The notes under the pieces were generated by a model, which was not told the DNA's origin, ran no database searches, and worked only from the letters and a program-made list of their open reading frames with translations. The translations under genes were made by a program, and so were the position numbers. Positions 16,349-25,710 of a stretch of 64,000 bases of DNA are shown one piece after another; position 1 is the stretch's first letter, and each line of letters starts with the position of its first letter. Source of the stretch: AP-15 sp963703745 (GTDB taxonomy: Bacteria; Pseudomonadota; Alphaproteobacteria; ATCC43930; CGMCC-115725); NCBI GenBank assembly GCA_963703745.1, contig CAVPFL010000004.1:868001-932000 (forward strand). Direction: 5' to 3'.

Positions 16349-19138
16349 TTATAAGCGAGATTGGGGCGGCTCACCTCGTCGCAATCGCACGACGTTTCCC
16401 GACCCTCGGCCTGGGTTTCGCTGCAAAGCCTGCTGGACCGCCTCAATCAGAGCATCCGGCCCAAAAGGCTTTCTAAGCAGCGCGTCGCCCTTGTTTTCAT
16501 CTTCGAACCTGGAGACGTCTGTATAGCCGGTGCAAAATAACGCTTTGAGGTCCGGGCGTTCGCGCCGCGCCAACCGCACCGTCTCCGCTCCTGACAGCCC
16601 CGGCATCGCCAGATCCATCACCAGGAGGTCGAAGGGATCGCCTCGTTCGAGGATCGTCAGTGCGCTACCCCCATTGCGGGCTTCCGTCACGTAATGACCA
16701 ATCCCGCGCAGACATTCCGCGGTGACCCAGCGGACATCAGCGTCGTCATCGACCACGAGAATGCGGGCGCCTCCGGCCGGTTGGGTGTGCGTCGGCCTCC
16801 CCAGTCGGGGTGGTGCGGCCTCAATCGCCCGTGGCAGGTAAATTTGAACGGTCGTCCCTTCACGGATGCGGCTGTGGATCCGGACCGCCCCGCCGGATTG
16901 ACGAACCACCCCGAACACCATAGAGAGGCCTAAGCCCGTTCCTCGGCCGATCTCCTTCGTCGTAAAAAATGGCTCGAACGCGTGTTCAATGACCTTGGGA
17001 CCCATCCCGGTTCCGGTGTCGCGCAGCGAGATAAGGACGCAGTCACGGCCGGCCATCTCGTCCGGCAACTCGTCGCTGCCGGCGCCAATATTGGCCGTTT
17101 CGATGAGCAGAGTGCCGCCTTGCGGCATCGCGTCGCGTGCGTTGATTGCAATGTTCAGAAGCGCCGTCTCGATCTGATTGGCATCGATCAGCACCTGCCA
17201 GAGCTCGCTCGCGAGGGCCAGCCGGATGTCGACCGGGGCACCAACGGAGCTGCGCAACATCTCGCTCATCTCGCCGATGAGCGAGTTCACGTCCGCCGGG
17301 ACCAGCTCGAGATGCTGCTTGCGTGCGAAAGCGAGCAGCGATTGAGTCAGCTTGGCCCCGCGTGATGCACCACGCTGCGCGGTATGCAGGAGACGCAAGC
17401 TCTTCTCGTCCGAGATTCGGGCCTCGATCAGCTCCAGCGACCCCGACACGGCAGTCAGAAGGTTGTTGAAATCATGGGCGATGCCGCCCGTGAGCTGCCC
17501 TACCGCCTCCATCTTCTGCGCCTGCACCAGCGCCGTTTGTGCCAGTTCGCGCGCGTCGATCTCGGTGCGCAGCCGCGCATTGGCTGCGGCCAATTCCCGC
17601 GTACGCTCCTCCACCATGATTTCGAGCTGTTCGCGGCTGTGCGCCAGCGTCTCGCGAGCCTCGACGATGTCTTGAATGTCGGTGCAGGTGCCGAACCATT
17701 TGGCCGTGCTTCCAGCCTCGTTCTCGACCGGCGTGCCGCGGGTCTTGAACCATCGGTAGCTGCCGTCCGCGGCGCGGATGCGGTGCTCGAGGTCATAGGG
17801 TGCCAGCCCCTCCGCCGCCGCGGCCCAAGAAGCTGTCGTAGCCGCCAGATCGTCGGGGTGAATCACCTCTCTCAGCCGTTGCGCATCCAACGGCTGAGAC
17901 TCGGACATCCCGGTGTAGTCGAGCCACTGTCGGCTCAAATAATCGACGCGCCCGTCCGGTAGGCAAGTCCACACCAGCTGCGGCAGCAATTCGGCGAGCA
18001 TGCGGAACTGCTCTTCGCTGGCCCGCAGTGCCGCCTCAGCCTGCTCTCGGGCACGGACGCGTTGTTCAAGCGCGACAGCGCTGGCGCACAACGCATCGCC
18101 GACCTGATCGAGCTCACGGACCCCGCCGATCGGCGGACCGACGGGCTCGCCGCTGCCCAGGGCCTGCGCGGCAGCCGTCAGGGATTCGACCGGCCGCCGG
18201 ATGGCCCGGGCCATCCACCCGGCGAGAATGAGGCTCAAGGCGAGCACTGCTCCGCCGCCGCCGAAGGCGAGCCATTGCACGTGCCGGAGAGGCGCGTCGA
18301 CAAACTCTCTCGGCACGCCGATCGCCACGGTCCAGCCGCTGATCGGCGAGCGCCGGAACATGGAGTACACCTCGATCGCATCCTTTGTGACATTGGGAAA
18401 CCAACTCTCGACAGCTCCCACCATTCTCTTTTTGAGGACCGGCGCGGCTGGCTGACCGAGGAAGCGATCTTGATCTCGATTGCGCGCCAACGTAAGCCCT
18501 TGGCGATCGAAGATGGCGGCTGTCCAGTCGGCTCCGAGGCTTTGCTCTTGCAACAACGGCAACAGCAGCTCCGGCCCAAGCCCCATCGCCAAGACGTAGG
18601 CGACTTTGCCGTCGCGGAAGACTGGGACCCCGACCGTTAGGATCGGCCGTCGCAACACGGCGCCGATGATCAGGTCCGAGATCTGCGGTTTGCCCGTCTT
18701 GACAACGCGATCGTGCATTTCGCTGTTGGTCGCGCGGGGAAGAGGTTCGCCAAACGGCCGATTGGTGCTGAGCAGCTGCTGTGCCTGGGTGTCGTGCAAG
18801 ACGATCGATGTTCCCTGGATCTTGAGCGCTTCGCGCATCTGACGATCGAAGGCGACAAAGTCGCCATCCTGAAGGCTCGGCGACACCGCAAGGACCTGAA
18901 GCTCCGCTTGAATGCTGCTTATCCAGCGGTCGACATCGGCAAGCAGGCCGTCGACCCTTTCGCTGACATCGCGCTCGATCTGCGCGCGTTCGTCATCGAC
19001 GGTGCGGAGCATGGCGAGGCTCGCCAGGCCGACCAAAGGCAGCACTGTCACCATGATCAGGATCACGAGCCGTGCCTGGATGCCCAGGGTGAGGCGCCCC
19101 ATGAGTGACTTCATGGAAGCGAATGATACATCAACCAT
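16349..19138 (-). CDS. Hybrid sensor histidine kinase (extracytoplasmic sensor, PAS, kinase, receiver)
   Basis: 929-residue membrane kinase. Order: membrane segment about 22-43, extracytoplasmic double-Cache-like sensor to about 288, second membrane segment 289-311, HAMP-like linker, PAS with PAC at about 373-500, HisKA with the phospho-accepting His near 555 (GGIAHDFNNLL), ATPase with NxxxNAxDA (NIAINARDAM) and GTGLGLSMV, and a C-terminal receiver from about 791 with phospho-Asp near 841 (LVMDLAMPG). No separate response regulator or output gene is next to it, so the output is unknown. Confidence 0.93.
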   Translation of the reverse strand: MVDVSFASMKSLMGRLTLGIQARLVILIMVTVLPLVGLASLAMLRTVDDERAQIERDVSERVDGLLADVDRWISSIQAELQVLAVSPSLQDGDFVAFDRQMREALKIQGTSIVLHDTQAQQLLSTNRPFGEPLPRATNSEMHDRVVKTGKPQISDLIIGAVLRRPILTVGVPVFRDGKVAYVLAMGLGPELLLPLLQEQSLGADWTAAIFDRQGLTLARNRDQDRFLGQPAAPVLKKRMVGAVESWFPNVTKDAIEVYSMFRRSPISGWTVAIGVPREFVDAPLRHVQWLAFGGGGAVLALSLILAGWMARAIRRPVESLTAAAQALGSGEPVGPPIGGVRELDQVGDALCASAVALEQRVRAREQAEAALRASEEQFRMLAELLPQLVWTCLPDGRVDYLSRQWLDYTGMSESQPLDAQRLREVIHPDDLAATTASWAAAAEGLAPYDLEHRIRAADGSYRWFKTRGTPVENEAGSTAKWFGTCTDIQDIVEARETLAHSREQLEIMVEERTRELAAANARLRTEIDARELAQTALVQAQKMEAVGQLTGGIAHDFNNLLTAVSGSLELIEARISDEKSLRLLHTAQRGASRGAKLTQSLLAFARKQHLELVPADVNSLIGEMSEMLRSSVGAPVDIRLALASELWQVLIDANQIETALLNIAINARDAMPQGGTLLIETANIGAGSDELPDEMAGRDCVLISLRDTGTGMGPKVIEHAFEPFFTTKEIGRGTGLGLSMVFGVVRQSGGAVRIHSRIREGTTVQIYLPRAIEAAPPRLGRPTHTQPAGGARILVVDDDADVRWVTAECLRGIGHYVTEARNGGSALTILERGDPFDLLVMDLAMPGLSGAETVRLARRERPDLKALFCTGYTDVSRFEDENKGDALLRKPFGPDALIEAVQQALQRNPGRGSGNVVRLRRGEPPQSRL

Positions 19139-19405
19139 GGCTCATCGGGGCATGCCGCAGGCGAGCATCTGCTGGGTGCGTATCGCGGCTCGCTGCGAAG
19201 GCGCGAACCGAAAATTCATAATTCGTTGTTCCGGCTCCCTCAGGGCTCCGCTGAACTCGTCGATCGGTGATGCCGATCTCGTTGTTTCTCAGCGTCCCAA
19301 ACTCAGACCTGACTGATTGATCCAACGGGCAATTCTACGCGACAGGCTGGATGTGTCGGGGGTACCATCGCGATTTGCGTTGTTTCGCCGCCTGGGGGCG
19401 ACGGG
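19139..19405. other. Intergenic region, no gene seen
   Basis: 267 bp between the kinase start and the monooxygenase stop. No frame with family features or a ribosome site, and no clear hairpin followed by T residues. It must contain the kinase promoter, which I cannot pick out. Confidence 0.4.
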
Positions 19406-20611
19406 TCAGCGGAACATCCGCCCCTGGGGAGGGAGGCCGAGGAGGACTTGGCCGACTGTCTCGAAATGGATCGGCCGGCCTTGGCCTTGCTGGGTGCCGG
19501 CGTGGATGTCGCGCAGACGGCGCTCGAACGGGTTCTCGTTGAAGACCGCGGTCGAGCCAGCCGCACCATAGACCGTCGCGACGACGTCGCGTGCCTGGTG
19601 GATCGCCCAGGTCGTCGAGAGCCGCAGCCGAACGTGCTGGTCGTAAAGGAACTCGCCCTTTCGTTCGGCCTCCTCCCACATCTCGGCCAGGGTCTCATGA
19701 ATGAAGGCGCGCGAAGAGCGCAGCTTCGCCTCGCATTGTGCGACCTGCGACTGGATGACATTGTTCTCGCGCAAGGTGCCGCGGGCGCCGCGAGGGATCT
19801 TGTCGCGCGCCAGGACGATGAACGCATCGAGCGCGCCGCGGGCGATGCCGAGCGAAACGTTAGAGAAGCTCGCGGCGTAGATCATGCCGCTGGTGAACCG
19901 ATACAGCAGGCCGGGCTCCCGCCGCTCGGCCTCGTTGTCGCGCGAGGCGGTGTATCTCTGCGGGATGAAGAGGTCTTGGACCCGATAGCTGTCGCTGCCG
20001 GTGCCGCGCAGCCCGATAACCTGCCAGTTGTCGATGATCTCGGCGCTCGACTTGGGAAACAGCACGGTGCGGACGAAAGGGCGGCCGTTCGGGTTGAGGC
20101 GAGGCGTGCCGTCGGGCTCGAAGATCGGGACGTGTGCACCAAGCCAGGTGGCGTGCCGACTGCCGGTCGCAAAACCCCACCGCCCAGTCACGCGGATGCC
20201 GCCTTCGACCGCGATACCGCGTCCGGCACCCGGCAGCTCAGGCCCCCAGGCCAGGATGCCGCGGGGCGGCCCGAAAATCTCGCGCGCCACCGCTGGGTCG
20301 AGATAGGGGGCGGTCATCGAGCAACCAGAATTCTGCCCGAGGCACCAGGCGGTGCTGGGATCGGCCTTGGCGATCTCTTCGAGCACTTGGACGTAGGTCA
20401 ATGGGTGGAGCTCGGCGCCGCCCAGCGAACGCGGCAGCAGCATGCGGAAAAAGCCGCGCTCGATAAGGGCCTTGACCACCCGCTCCGGGAGCTCGCGCCG
20501 CTCCTCGATCTCGTCCGCAGCAGCGACAAGCATCGGCGCGATCTCTCGCGCCCTCTCCAGATAATCGAGGGACGCGTCGGAGCGGCGCAGATCGAGTGAG
20601 GTCGACGACAT
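19406..20611 (-). CDS. Acyl-CoA-dehydrogenase-fold flavin monooxygenase (HsaA/DszC-like)
   Basis: 401 residues with the acyl-CoA dehydrogenase fold; composition resembles the two-component flavin monooxygenases HsaA, HpaH-like and DszC rather than true dehydrogenases. Visible: RGFFRMLLPRSLGGAELHP, ADPSTAWCLGQNSGC, VTGRWGFATGSRHATW and RDIHAGTQQ near the end. The catalytic Glu of dehydrogenases is not evident. ATG 20611 with GGGAGAAG is preferred to the upstream ATG at 20677. Such enzymes need a flavin reductase; none is adjacent. The MFS gene lies upstream in the same direction. Confidence 0.8.
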   Translation of the reverse strand: MSSTSLDLRRSDASLDYLERAREIAPMLVAAADEIEERRELPERVVKALIERGFFRMLLPRSLGGAELHPLTYVQVLEEIAKADPSTAWCLGQNSGCSMTAPYLDPAVAREIFGPPRGILAWGPELPGAGRGIAVEGGIRVTGRWGFATGSRHATWLGAHVPIFEPDGTPRLNPNGRPFVRTVLFPKSSAEIIDNWQVIGLRGTGSDSYRVQDLFIPQRYTASRDNEAERREPGLLYRFTSGMIYAASFSNVSLGIARGALDAFIVLARDKIPRGARGTLRENNVIQSQVAQCEAKLRSSRAFIHETLAEMWEEAERKGEFLYDQHVRLRLSTTWAIHQARDVVATVYGAAGSTAVFNENPFERRLRDIHAGTQQGQGRPIHFETVGQVLLGLPPQGRMFR

Positions 20612-20677
20612 TTTCTTCTCCCGCAATACGGGTTCAAGATACATCGAGTGTCGCGGTCGCGGCGACGATTTCCACAT

Positions 20678-21991
20678 TCACGGTCCGACCGCGCGCCACC
20701 AACGCCGGGTCAGCAGCAATACCACGAGGCCCTCGGCCCCTATCGTCATGATCGCCCAGGTGGCACCAATTATCCCGGCGAGCCAGCCAAGATGGAGGAA
20801 ACCGACCATGCCGACCCCGATACAGACGGAGAGCACGCCAAAGACGCGGCTGCGCATCTCGGGTGGCGCCGCAAGATAGACGAGTGTTGCTTGCATGATG
20901 CTGAAGCCGGCATTGGCCAGGCCCGTCAGCAGCAGCACCGAGGCAGCGAGCGGCGGAGAACCCGCCAGTGCGAAAACCGGCAGCATCAAAAGATATATCG
21001 CGACTCCACCAATATAGAGCCGCGCAAAATGGGGCGGCTTGGCGCAGAGAGCGATGAGGATGGCGCCGCAGAAGGCGCCGACCCCGTCCATACTTGCGAG
21101 CAGGCCGATGCCGGCGGGTCCGAGACCCAGATTATCCTGACCGATCACCGGGATCAGGCTGGTGAATGGCCAGCCGAAGGTATTGTAGATCACGGTGATG
21201 ACCATCGTTCCGCTCAATCGCGGGTCGCGGCGGACCAGCATCAATCCCTCGATCATGCGTTCGAGGACGCCGGCGGTGGTGGATGGCGCGGCAGCGTTGC
21301 GATGGCGTACCCGCAGCGCGACCGCGAGCGCGAGGAGATAGCCGGCCACACTGACCGTAAACGCGCCCCCGATGCCGAAGGTCGCGAGCAAGATGCCGCC
21401 GACCGTCGGACCGAGCATGCGACTTGCGTTGTTGGCCCCGACATCGATCGACATGGCGGCGCCCATCCGCGCGGGCCCGACGACCTCGCCTATCATCGTA
21501 CGGCGCACCGGGTTGTCGGTGGTCCAGGTGAGGCCGCTGATGAAGCTGGCAAGCGCGAGGTGCCAGACTTCGAGGGCATCGGACCAGGCGAGGAACGCCA
21601 GAGCCATCGAGCACAGCAGCATCAAGGCCACGACAAATACGAGCGCCCTACGCCGTTCCACCCGTTCCGCAGCGGCGCCGATCAAAGCGCCGAACAGCGC
21701 CATCGGCAGCATCCGCAACATGGTCAACAGAGCGACGACGAACGGCGAGCCCGTACGCTGATAGGCAAAAACCGCCACCGCCAGCATTTCGAGCCAGCGC
21801 ACCGAGAAGACCACCAACCCGACGACCCAGAGCCGGCGAAAATCGAGCTCACCGAAGAGCCATCGTCGGGATGCTGCCCCGGAGACCGTCAACGTCACGG
21901 TAAACTTCCCGCCGAATTTGGAGAGGGGAAAGCCGGAGCCTAACGCAGCAACTGCGCCCCCGGCGCCGAGCTTCGACCGCAACCCTGCCAT
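20678..21991 (-). CDS. MFS transporter (EntS/MFS_3-like exporter)
   Basis: 437-residue major facilitator with about eleven to twelve membrane segments. After a roughly 50-residue cytoplasmic N-terminus come LWVVGLVVFSVRWLEMLAVAVF, PMALFGALIGAAAERVERRR (motif A-like loop) and TWTTDNPVRRTMIGEVVG, which match the MFS_3 exporter group (enterobactin exporter-like). The stop lies 66 bp before the monooxygenase start, so one transcript is plausible. Substrate unknown. Confidence 0.88.
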   Translation of the reverse strand: MAGLRSKLGAGGAVAALGSGFPLSKFGGKFTVTLTVSGAASRRWLFGELDFRRLWVVGLVVFSVRWLEMLAVAVFAYQRTGSPFVVALLTMLRMLPMALFGALIGAAAERVERRRALVFVVALMLLCSMALAFLAWSDALEVWHLALASFISGLTWTTDNPVRRTMIGEVVGPARMGAAMSIDVGANNASRMLGPTVGGILLATFGIGGAFTVSVAGYLLALAVALRVRHRNAAAPSTTAGVLERMIEGLMLVRRDPRLSGTMVITVIYNTFGWPFTSLIPVIGQDNLGLGPAGIGLLASMDGVGAFCGAILIALCAKPPHFARLYIGGVAIYLLMLPVFALAGSPPLAASVLLLTGLANAGFSIMQATLVYLAAPPEMRSRVFGVLSVCIGVGMVGFLHLGWLAGIIGATWAIMTIGAEGLVVLLLTRRWWRAVGP

Positions 21992-22149
21992 GCGCGCCGC
22001 CGCCAGGCTATCGCAGGCCGGCTGGAAAGCCGTTGGCCACTGTGCGAAATTGAAGCATCGTAGGTTAACCCGACTTGCGGCAAGATAAGTCGTCGGCAGA
22101 GGCGGATTAGCCGGCGCTTTGGGCCGTTCGCCGTGCGCGATCCGATCGA

Positions 22150-23742
22150 TTGGAACGAGGGAGGCGGTGCATCTCGACGGAAGTTGAACTCAAGCTTACA
22201 GCTTCAGCAGCCGACCTGCCCGAGCTGAAACGAGCACTTGTCGAAATGTCCCCCTCATCCGCCGGCTCGGATTCCCGGCTGATCAGCACCTATTACGACA
22301 CCCCCGACCGGATCCTGAAGCGCCGAGGCGTGAGCCTTCGCGTCCGGGAACAGGGCGGCCGGTTTATTCAAACCGTCAAGACCGGAGATCCTAGCAGCGG
22401 CGGTGTACTGACCCGCGGAGAGTGGGAGGACGAGCTCGCCGAGAGCCGTCCCGACACGGGCGCATCGCAGAGCGGCGAGCATTTGCCCGACGGCATTGCA
22501 GGCGCTCTGCAGCCGCTTTTCGCGACCGACGTCACGCGCACGACTGTAGCGATCGAGCCTGCCCCGGCAACCCGCATCGAGGCTGCGATCGACCAAGGCG
22601 AAATCCGCGCCGCCGGCGGCGGTGGGACCGAGCCCATCAGCGAGATCGAGCTGGAGCTAAAGAGCGGCGACGCTTCCGCTCTTTACGATGTCGCCTTACA
22701 GCTGCTCGATGTGGCATCGATCCGCATCGAGCCGCGCAGCAAATCAGAGCGGGGCTACCAGCTCGGTGAGGCGGGAGAGGCCGCACCGCCGGCCGTCCAC
22801 GCGGAGCCGGTCGCTCTCGATCCGATGATGTCCGTCGAGATGGCGTTGCAAGAAATCGGTCGAGCCTGCCTCGCCCAGCTGCTGCACAACGAAGCTGCCG
22901 CGCTCGCCATGGAGCCGGAGGGCGTTCATCAGATGCGTGTCGCCGTGCGCCGTATCCGCTCGGCGATCTCTTCCTTCAAAAAACTGCTTCCGGCCGCGGA
23001 TCGCCGCCGGGTCTCCGGCGAACTAGCGTGGATCGTCGATATTCTTGGAAGGGCGCGCAATCTCGATGTCTTCAGGACCGAGTTGCTACAGCCTGCCCGA
23101 GCCGCGCTGTCACACGAAGCCGGTATCGACGATCTGGCAGCCGCGCTCGATAGAGAGCGCAAAGCCGCTTACGAGCGGGTCGAGCGGGCCATCCTTTCGG
23201 AGCGACATGCCGCCGGGATGCTGCGCCTCTCGCACTGGTTCGAGACACGCGGCTGGCGCGATGGGCCGGCCGAGCGGTCCGCTCTGCTCACCTCGCCGAT
23301 CGGCGAGCTGGCTCCGGGCCTGCTCGATCGACGCTGGCGCGCGGTGCGCAAACGCAGCAGAGGCTTCCGCCGATTGACGGCGCCGCAACGCCACAAATTG
23401 CGTATCGCCGCCAAGAAGCTCCGCTATACGATGGAGCTTCTCGAGAGCTTGTTCGACCAGGATGATCTGCAGGAATTCATGAAGCGATTGAAGCACCTGC
23501 AGGACGATCTCGGCTACGCCAATGACCTGCGCGTCGCACGTGACATTCTGTCCGAGCTTTGTGCCGGAGCCCGCCGGAGTCCTATGGCGCGCGCCGGCGC
23601 CCGGCTGCTCGAGTGGCATGAGCGAGCAGTTACAAAGGCCGAGCGAAAGCTCCGCAAGCGGCTCAATCGGTTGAACCGAGCCGTACCCTTTTGGCGCGAG
23701 CGAGAGACCCCCGATGTCCGATCAGAGCGGGTCGGAGCGTGA
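22150..23742 (+). CDS. CYTH and CHAD domain protein
   Basis: 530 residues. The CYTH domain (about 10-205) starts STEVELKL with the ExExK signature and YYDTPDRILKRRGVSLRVRE; it is a triphosphate tunnel fold. A CHAD helical bundle follows (about 225-510) with the conserved His in VHQMRVAVRRIRSAI and KLRIAAKKLRYTMELLES, a polyphosphate-binding module. The start is uncertain: TTG 22150 is the only standard in-frame start, but the best ribosome site (GAGGGAGG) stands about seven bases before an ATC codon at 22171. HemD overlaps its 3' end. Confidence 0.9.
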   Translation: MERGRRCISTEVELKLTASAADLPELKRALVEMSPSSAGSDSRLISTYYDTPDRILKRRGVSLRVREQGGRFIQTVKTGDPSSGGVLTRGEWEDELAESRPDTGASQSGEHLPDGIAGALQPLFATDVTRTTVAIEPAPATRIEAAIDQGEIRAAGGGGTEPISEIELELKSGDASALYDVALQLLDVASIRIEPRSKSERGYQLGEAGEAAPPAVHAEPVALDPMMSVEMALQEIGRACLAQLLHNEAAALAMEPEGVHQMRVAVRRIRSAISSFKKLLPAADRRRVSGELAWIVDILGRARNLDVFRTELLQPARAALSHEAGIDDLAAALDRERKAAYERVERAILSERHAAGMLRLSHWFETRGWRDGPAERSALLTSPIGELAPGLLDRRWRAVRKRSRGFRRLTAPQRHKLRIAAKKLRYTMELLESLFDQDDLQEFMKRLKHLQDDLGYANDLRVARDILSELCAGARRSPMARAGARLLEWHERAVTKAERKLRKRLNRLNRAVPFWRERETPDVRSERVGA

Positions 23743-24523
23743 TGTGGACGGCCGCGAGGCGCGGAACCTCACGGAGGTTGCATCACGCCAAGGAATGCAG
23801 GCGCTCCTCACGCGGCCTCGCGAAGAATCGCAAAGCCTGGCAGCGGCGTTGGCGCTGCGCGATGTCGGCGCGGTCATAGAGCCAATGATGGAGGTCCATT
23901 ATTGCGTCGACGCAGCGCTCGACCTCGCTGCGGTGCAGGCTATCCTGTGCACCAGCGCCAATGGGGTGCGGGCGTTGGCGCGGGTCACCGGCGAGCGAGG
24001 GTTGCCTCTCCTCGCGGTTGGCGAGGCTACTGCATCGCGAGCCCGCGTCGAAGGTTTCACGGCGGTATCAAGCGCCGGCGGTGTTGTCACCGACCTCGTC
24101 CGCCTCACGGCGTCCCGGCTGCGGCCGCAGAGCGGGCGGTTGTTGCATGTGGCCGGCGATGTTGCTGCCGGAGACCTCGTCGGCGCGTTGCGGGAGCAAG
24201 GCTTTGTGATCGAGCGCCGCGTCCTTTACGAGGCGCGGCCGGTTGAAAGGCTGAGCGCGGTCGCCGTCAGCGCGCTGCGCGGAAGGACTATCGACTTTGC
24301 CTTGTTCTTCTCGCCTCGCACCGCGGCGATTTTTGTCAGGCTCGCGGGGATCGCAGGTGTCGCGGGGTACTGCCAGACGATCACCTCGTTGGCGATCAGC
24401 GCGGCCGCCGATGCGGTTCTCACCGGGCTGCCGTGGCGGGAAAGGCGCGTTGCCGAGAGACCCGATCAGGCAGCGTTATTGGATGCACTCGATTCTGTTC
24501 TCGCCGAACGGCGACAGGACTGA
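23714..24523 (+). CDS. hemD: Uroporphyrinogen-III synthase
   Basis: 269 residues. Cyclises hydroxymethylbilane to uroporphyrinogen III in haem and corrin synthesis. The protein is poorly conserved as a family, but the core reads ALLTRPREESQSLAAAL, ILCTSANGVRAL, AVGEATASRARVEGF, GRLLHVAGDVAAGDL and FFSPRTAAIF, all typical. The start overlaps the CYTH-CHAD gene by 29 bp; an internal ATG at 23795, beginning MQALLTRP, gives the usual homologue start and is an alternative. Followed after 2 bp by the Mic60-like gene, the normal alphaproteobacterial order. Confidence 0.9.
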   Translation: MSDQSGSERDVDGREARNLTEVASRQGMQALLTRPREESQSLAAALALRDVGAVIEPMMEVHYCVDAALDLAAVQAILCTSANGVRALARVTGERGLPLLAVGEATASRARVEGFTAVSSAGGVVTDLVRLTASRLRPQSGRLLHVAGDVAAGDLVGALREQGFVIERRVLYEARPVERLSAVAVSALRGRTIDFALFFSPRTAAIFVRLAGIAGVAGYCQTITSLAISAAADAVLTGLPWRERRVAERPDQAALLDALDSVLAERRQD

Positions 24524-24525
24524 CC

Positions 24526-25710
24526 ATGACGGAAGGGCACGAGCAAGAACATCCGGGTGGAGCCAACCCACTCCCGCCGGTGACCGACCAGACGCTCGGC
24601 GAACGCGGGCAGTCCCCGCAGCCGGCGGGTGGTTCTCGGCAAACGGTGTGGTGGCTGGCCGCGCTCCTGCTGTTGGTGATCGTCGGGGTCGGCTTGTCGC
24701 CATTCTGGGCGCGCGACGTAGTGCCAATTCTTCCGTGGGGAAGTCAGCCGGCGGCGGCAGCGGCTGAGGACTATGCGGCGCTCGCCGCGCGGGTGGAGGC
24801 CATCGAGAACCGTCCCGTCCCGCCGCCCCCCGATATTACCGCTATCAATTCGGCGACGAGCGCGCTAGCTCGCCGGGTCGATCAGCTGGAGACGGCGCGC
24901 GGCGCGGATCGGCAGGCTGACCCCGCGGTCGCAGACATCAAGGCGGGGCTGCAACAGCTCGAAGAGCGGCTCAGCGCGGTCGAGGCGCGCTCGACTGCGC
25001 GCGCTAACAGCGAGACTGCCGAGTTCGAGAAATTGCGGCAGCAATTGTCACAAATCGACAGCTTTTCTCGCGATCTCGCTGGCCGGTTGCCGGCGATTGA
25101 GCGTCGCGTCGGAGCGACTGGCGTCGTGCGGACCGATGCCGCCCTCCTCGCGTCGCTGCTGCAGATGCGCGAAGCGGTCGAGGCGGCGCAGCCTTTCGCC
25201 ACCGAATACGACGCTTTCATCGCGCTCGCGCATGACCAACCTGATCTCATTGCGGCAGCCCAACCGCTTGCGGGGCTTGCACAGGTGGGCGTAGCCAGCA
25301 ACGCTGTCCTGAGCGAACGCCTGGGGCAACTTTCCGGCCGGATCGTTCCAGCCGTAGCTCCCTCCGCGGACTCGGATTTGCAGACGCAGGCTTGGGCCTG
25401 GCTAAGTTCTTTGGTGACCGTTCGCCGCGTTGCTGCCGTCTCGGAAACCGGGCAGGAGCCGGCGATGAACGTCGCCGAAGACGCCCTCGTTCGCGGCGAT
25501 CTGCGGGGTGCCGTCTCGGCGCTGCAAACGCTCCCCAGCCCCATATCCGGGGCGCTTCAATCTTGGTTGCAGACAGCGCAGCAGCGGGTCGCGGCGGAGG
25601 CCACGGTAGCGCATTTGCAGGAACTCCTTGTGGGCCGCCTTAGTACTCCCCCAGAGGCGCCGCAAGGTGCACCGACCGAAGTGCCGGCGAAATCGGCCCA
25701 ACCGTCGTGA
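24526..25710 (+). CDS. Mitofilin-like inner-membrane protein (alphaproteobacterial Mic60)
   Basis: 394 residues: a short Pro/Gly-rich cytoplasmic tail, one membrane segment at about 40-60 (WWLAALLLLVIVGVGLSPFW), a coiled-coil periplasmic region (about 80-190) and a C-terminal mitofilin-like region of repeated Ala-rich helices. Alphaproteobacterial Mic60, encoded between hemD and hemY, shapes intracytoplasmic membranes. The position and architecture here match; sequence alone is weakly conserved. Its stop overlaps the GTG of hemY (GTGA), so the two are coupled. Confidence 0.82.
   Translation: MTEGHEQEHPGGANPLPPVTDQTLGERGQSPQPAGGSRQTVWWLAALLLLVIVGVGLSPFWARDVVPILPWGSQPAAAAAEDYAALAARVEAIENRPVPPPPDITAINSATSALARRVDQLETARGADRQADPAVADIKAGLQQLEERLSAVEARSTARANSETAEFEKLRQQLSQIDSFSRDLAGRLPAIERRVGATGVVRTDAALLASLLQMREAVEAAQPFATEYDAFIALAHDQPDLIAAAQPLAGLAQVGVASNAVLSERLGQLSGRIVPAVAPSADSDLQTQAWAWLSSLVTVRRVAAVSETGQEPAMNVAEDALVRGDLRGAVSALQTLPSPISGALQSWLQTAQQRVAAEATVAHLQELLVGRLSTPPEAPQGAPTEVPAKSAQPS

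Noticed and set aside
20648..21943. 431-codon plus-strand frame over the MFS gene
   Set aside because: Product is low-complexity His/Asp/Gln/Arg-rich, typical of an antisense frame of a membrane protein gene.
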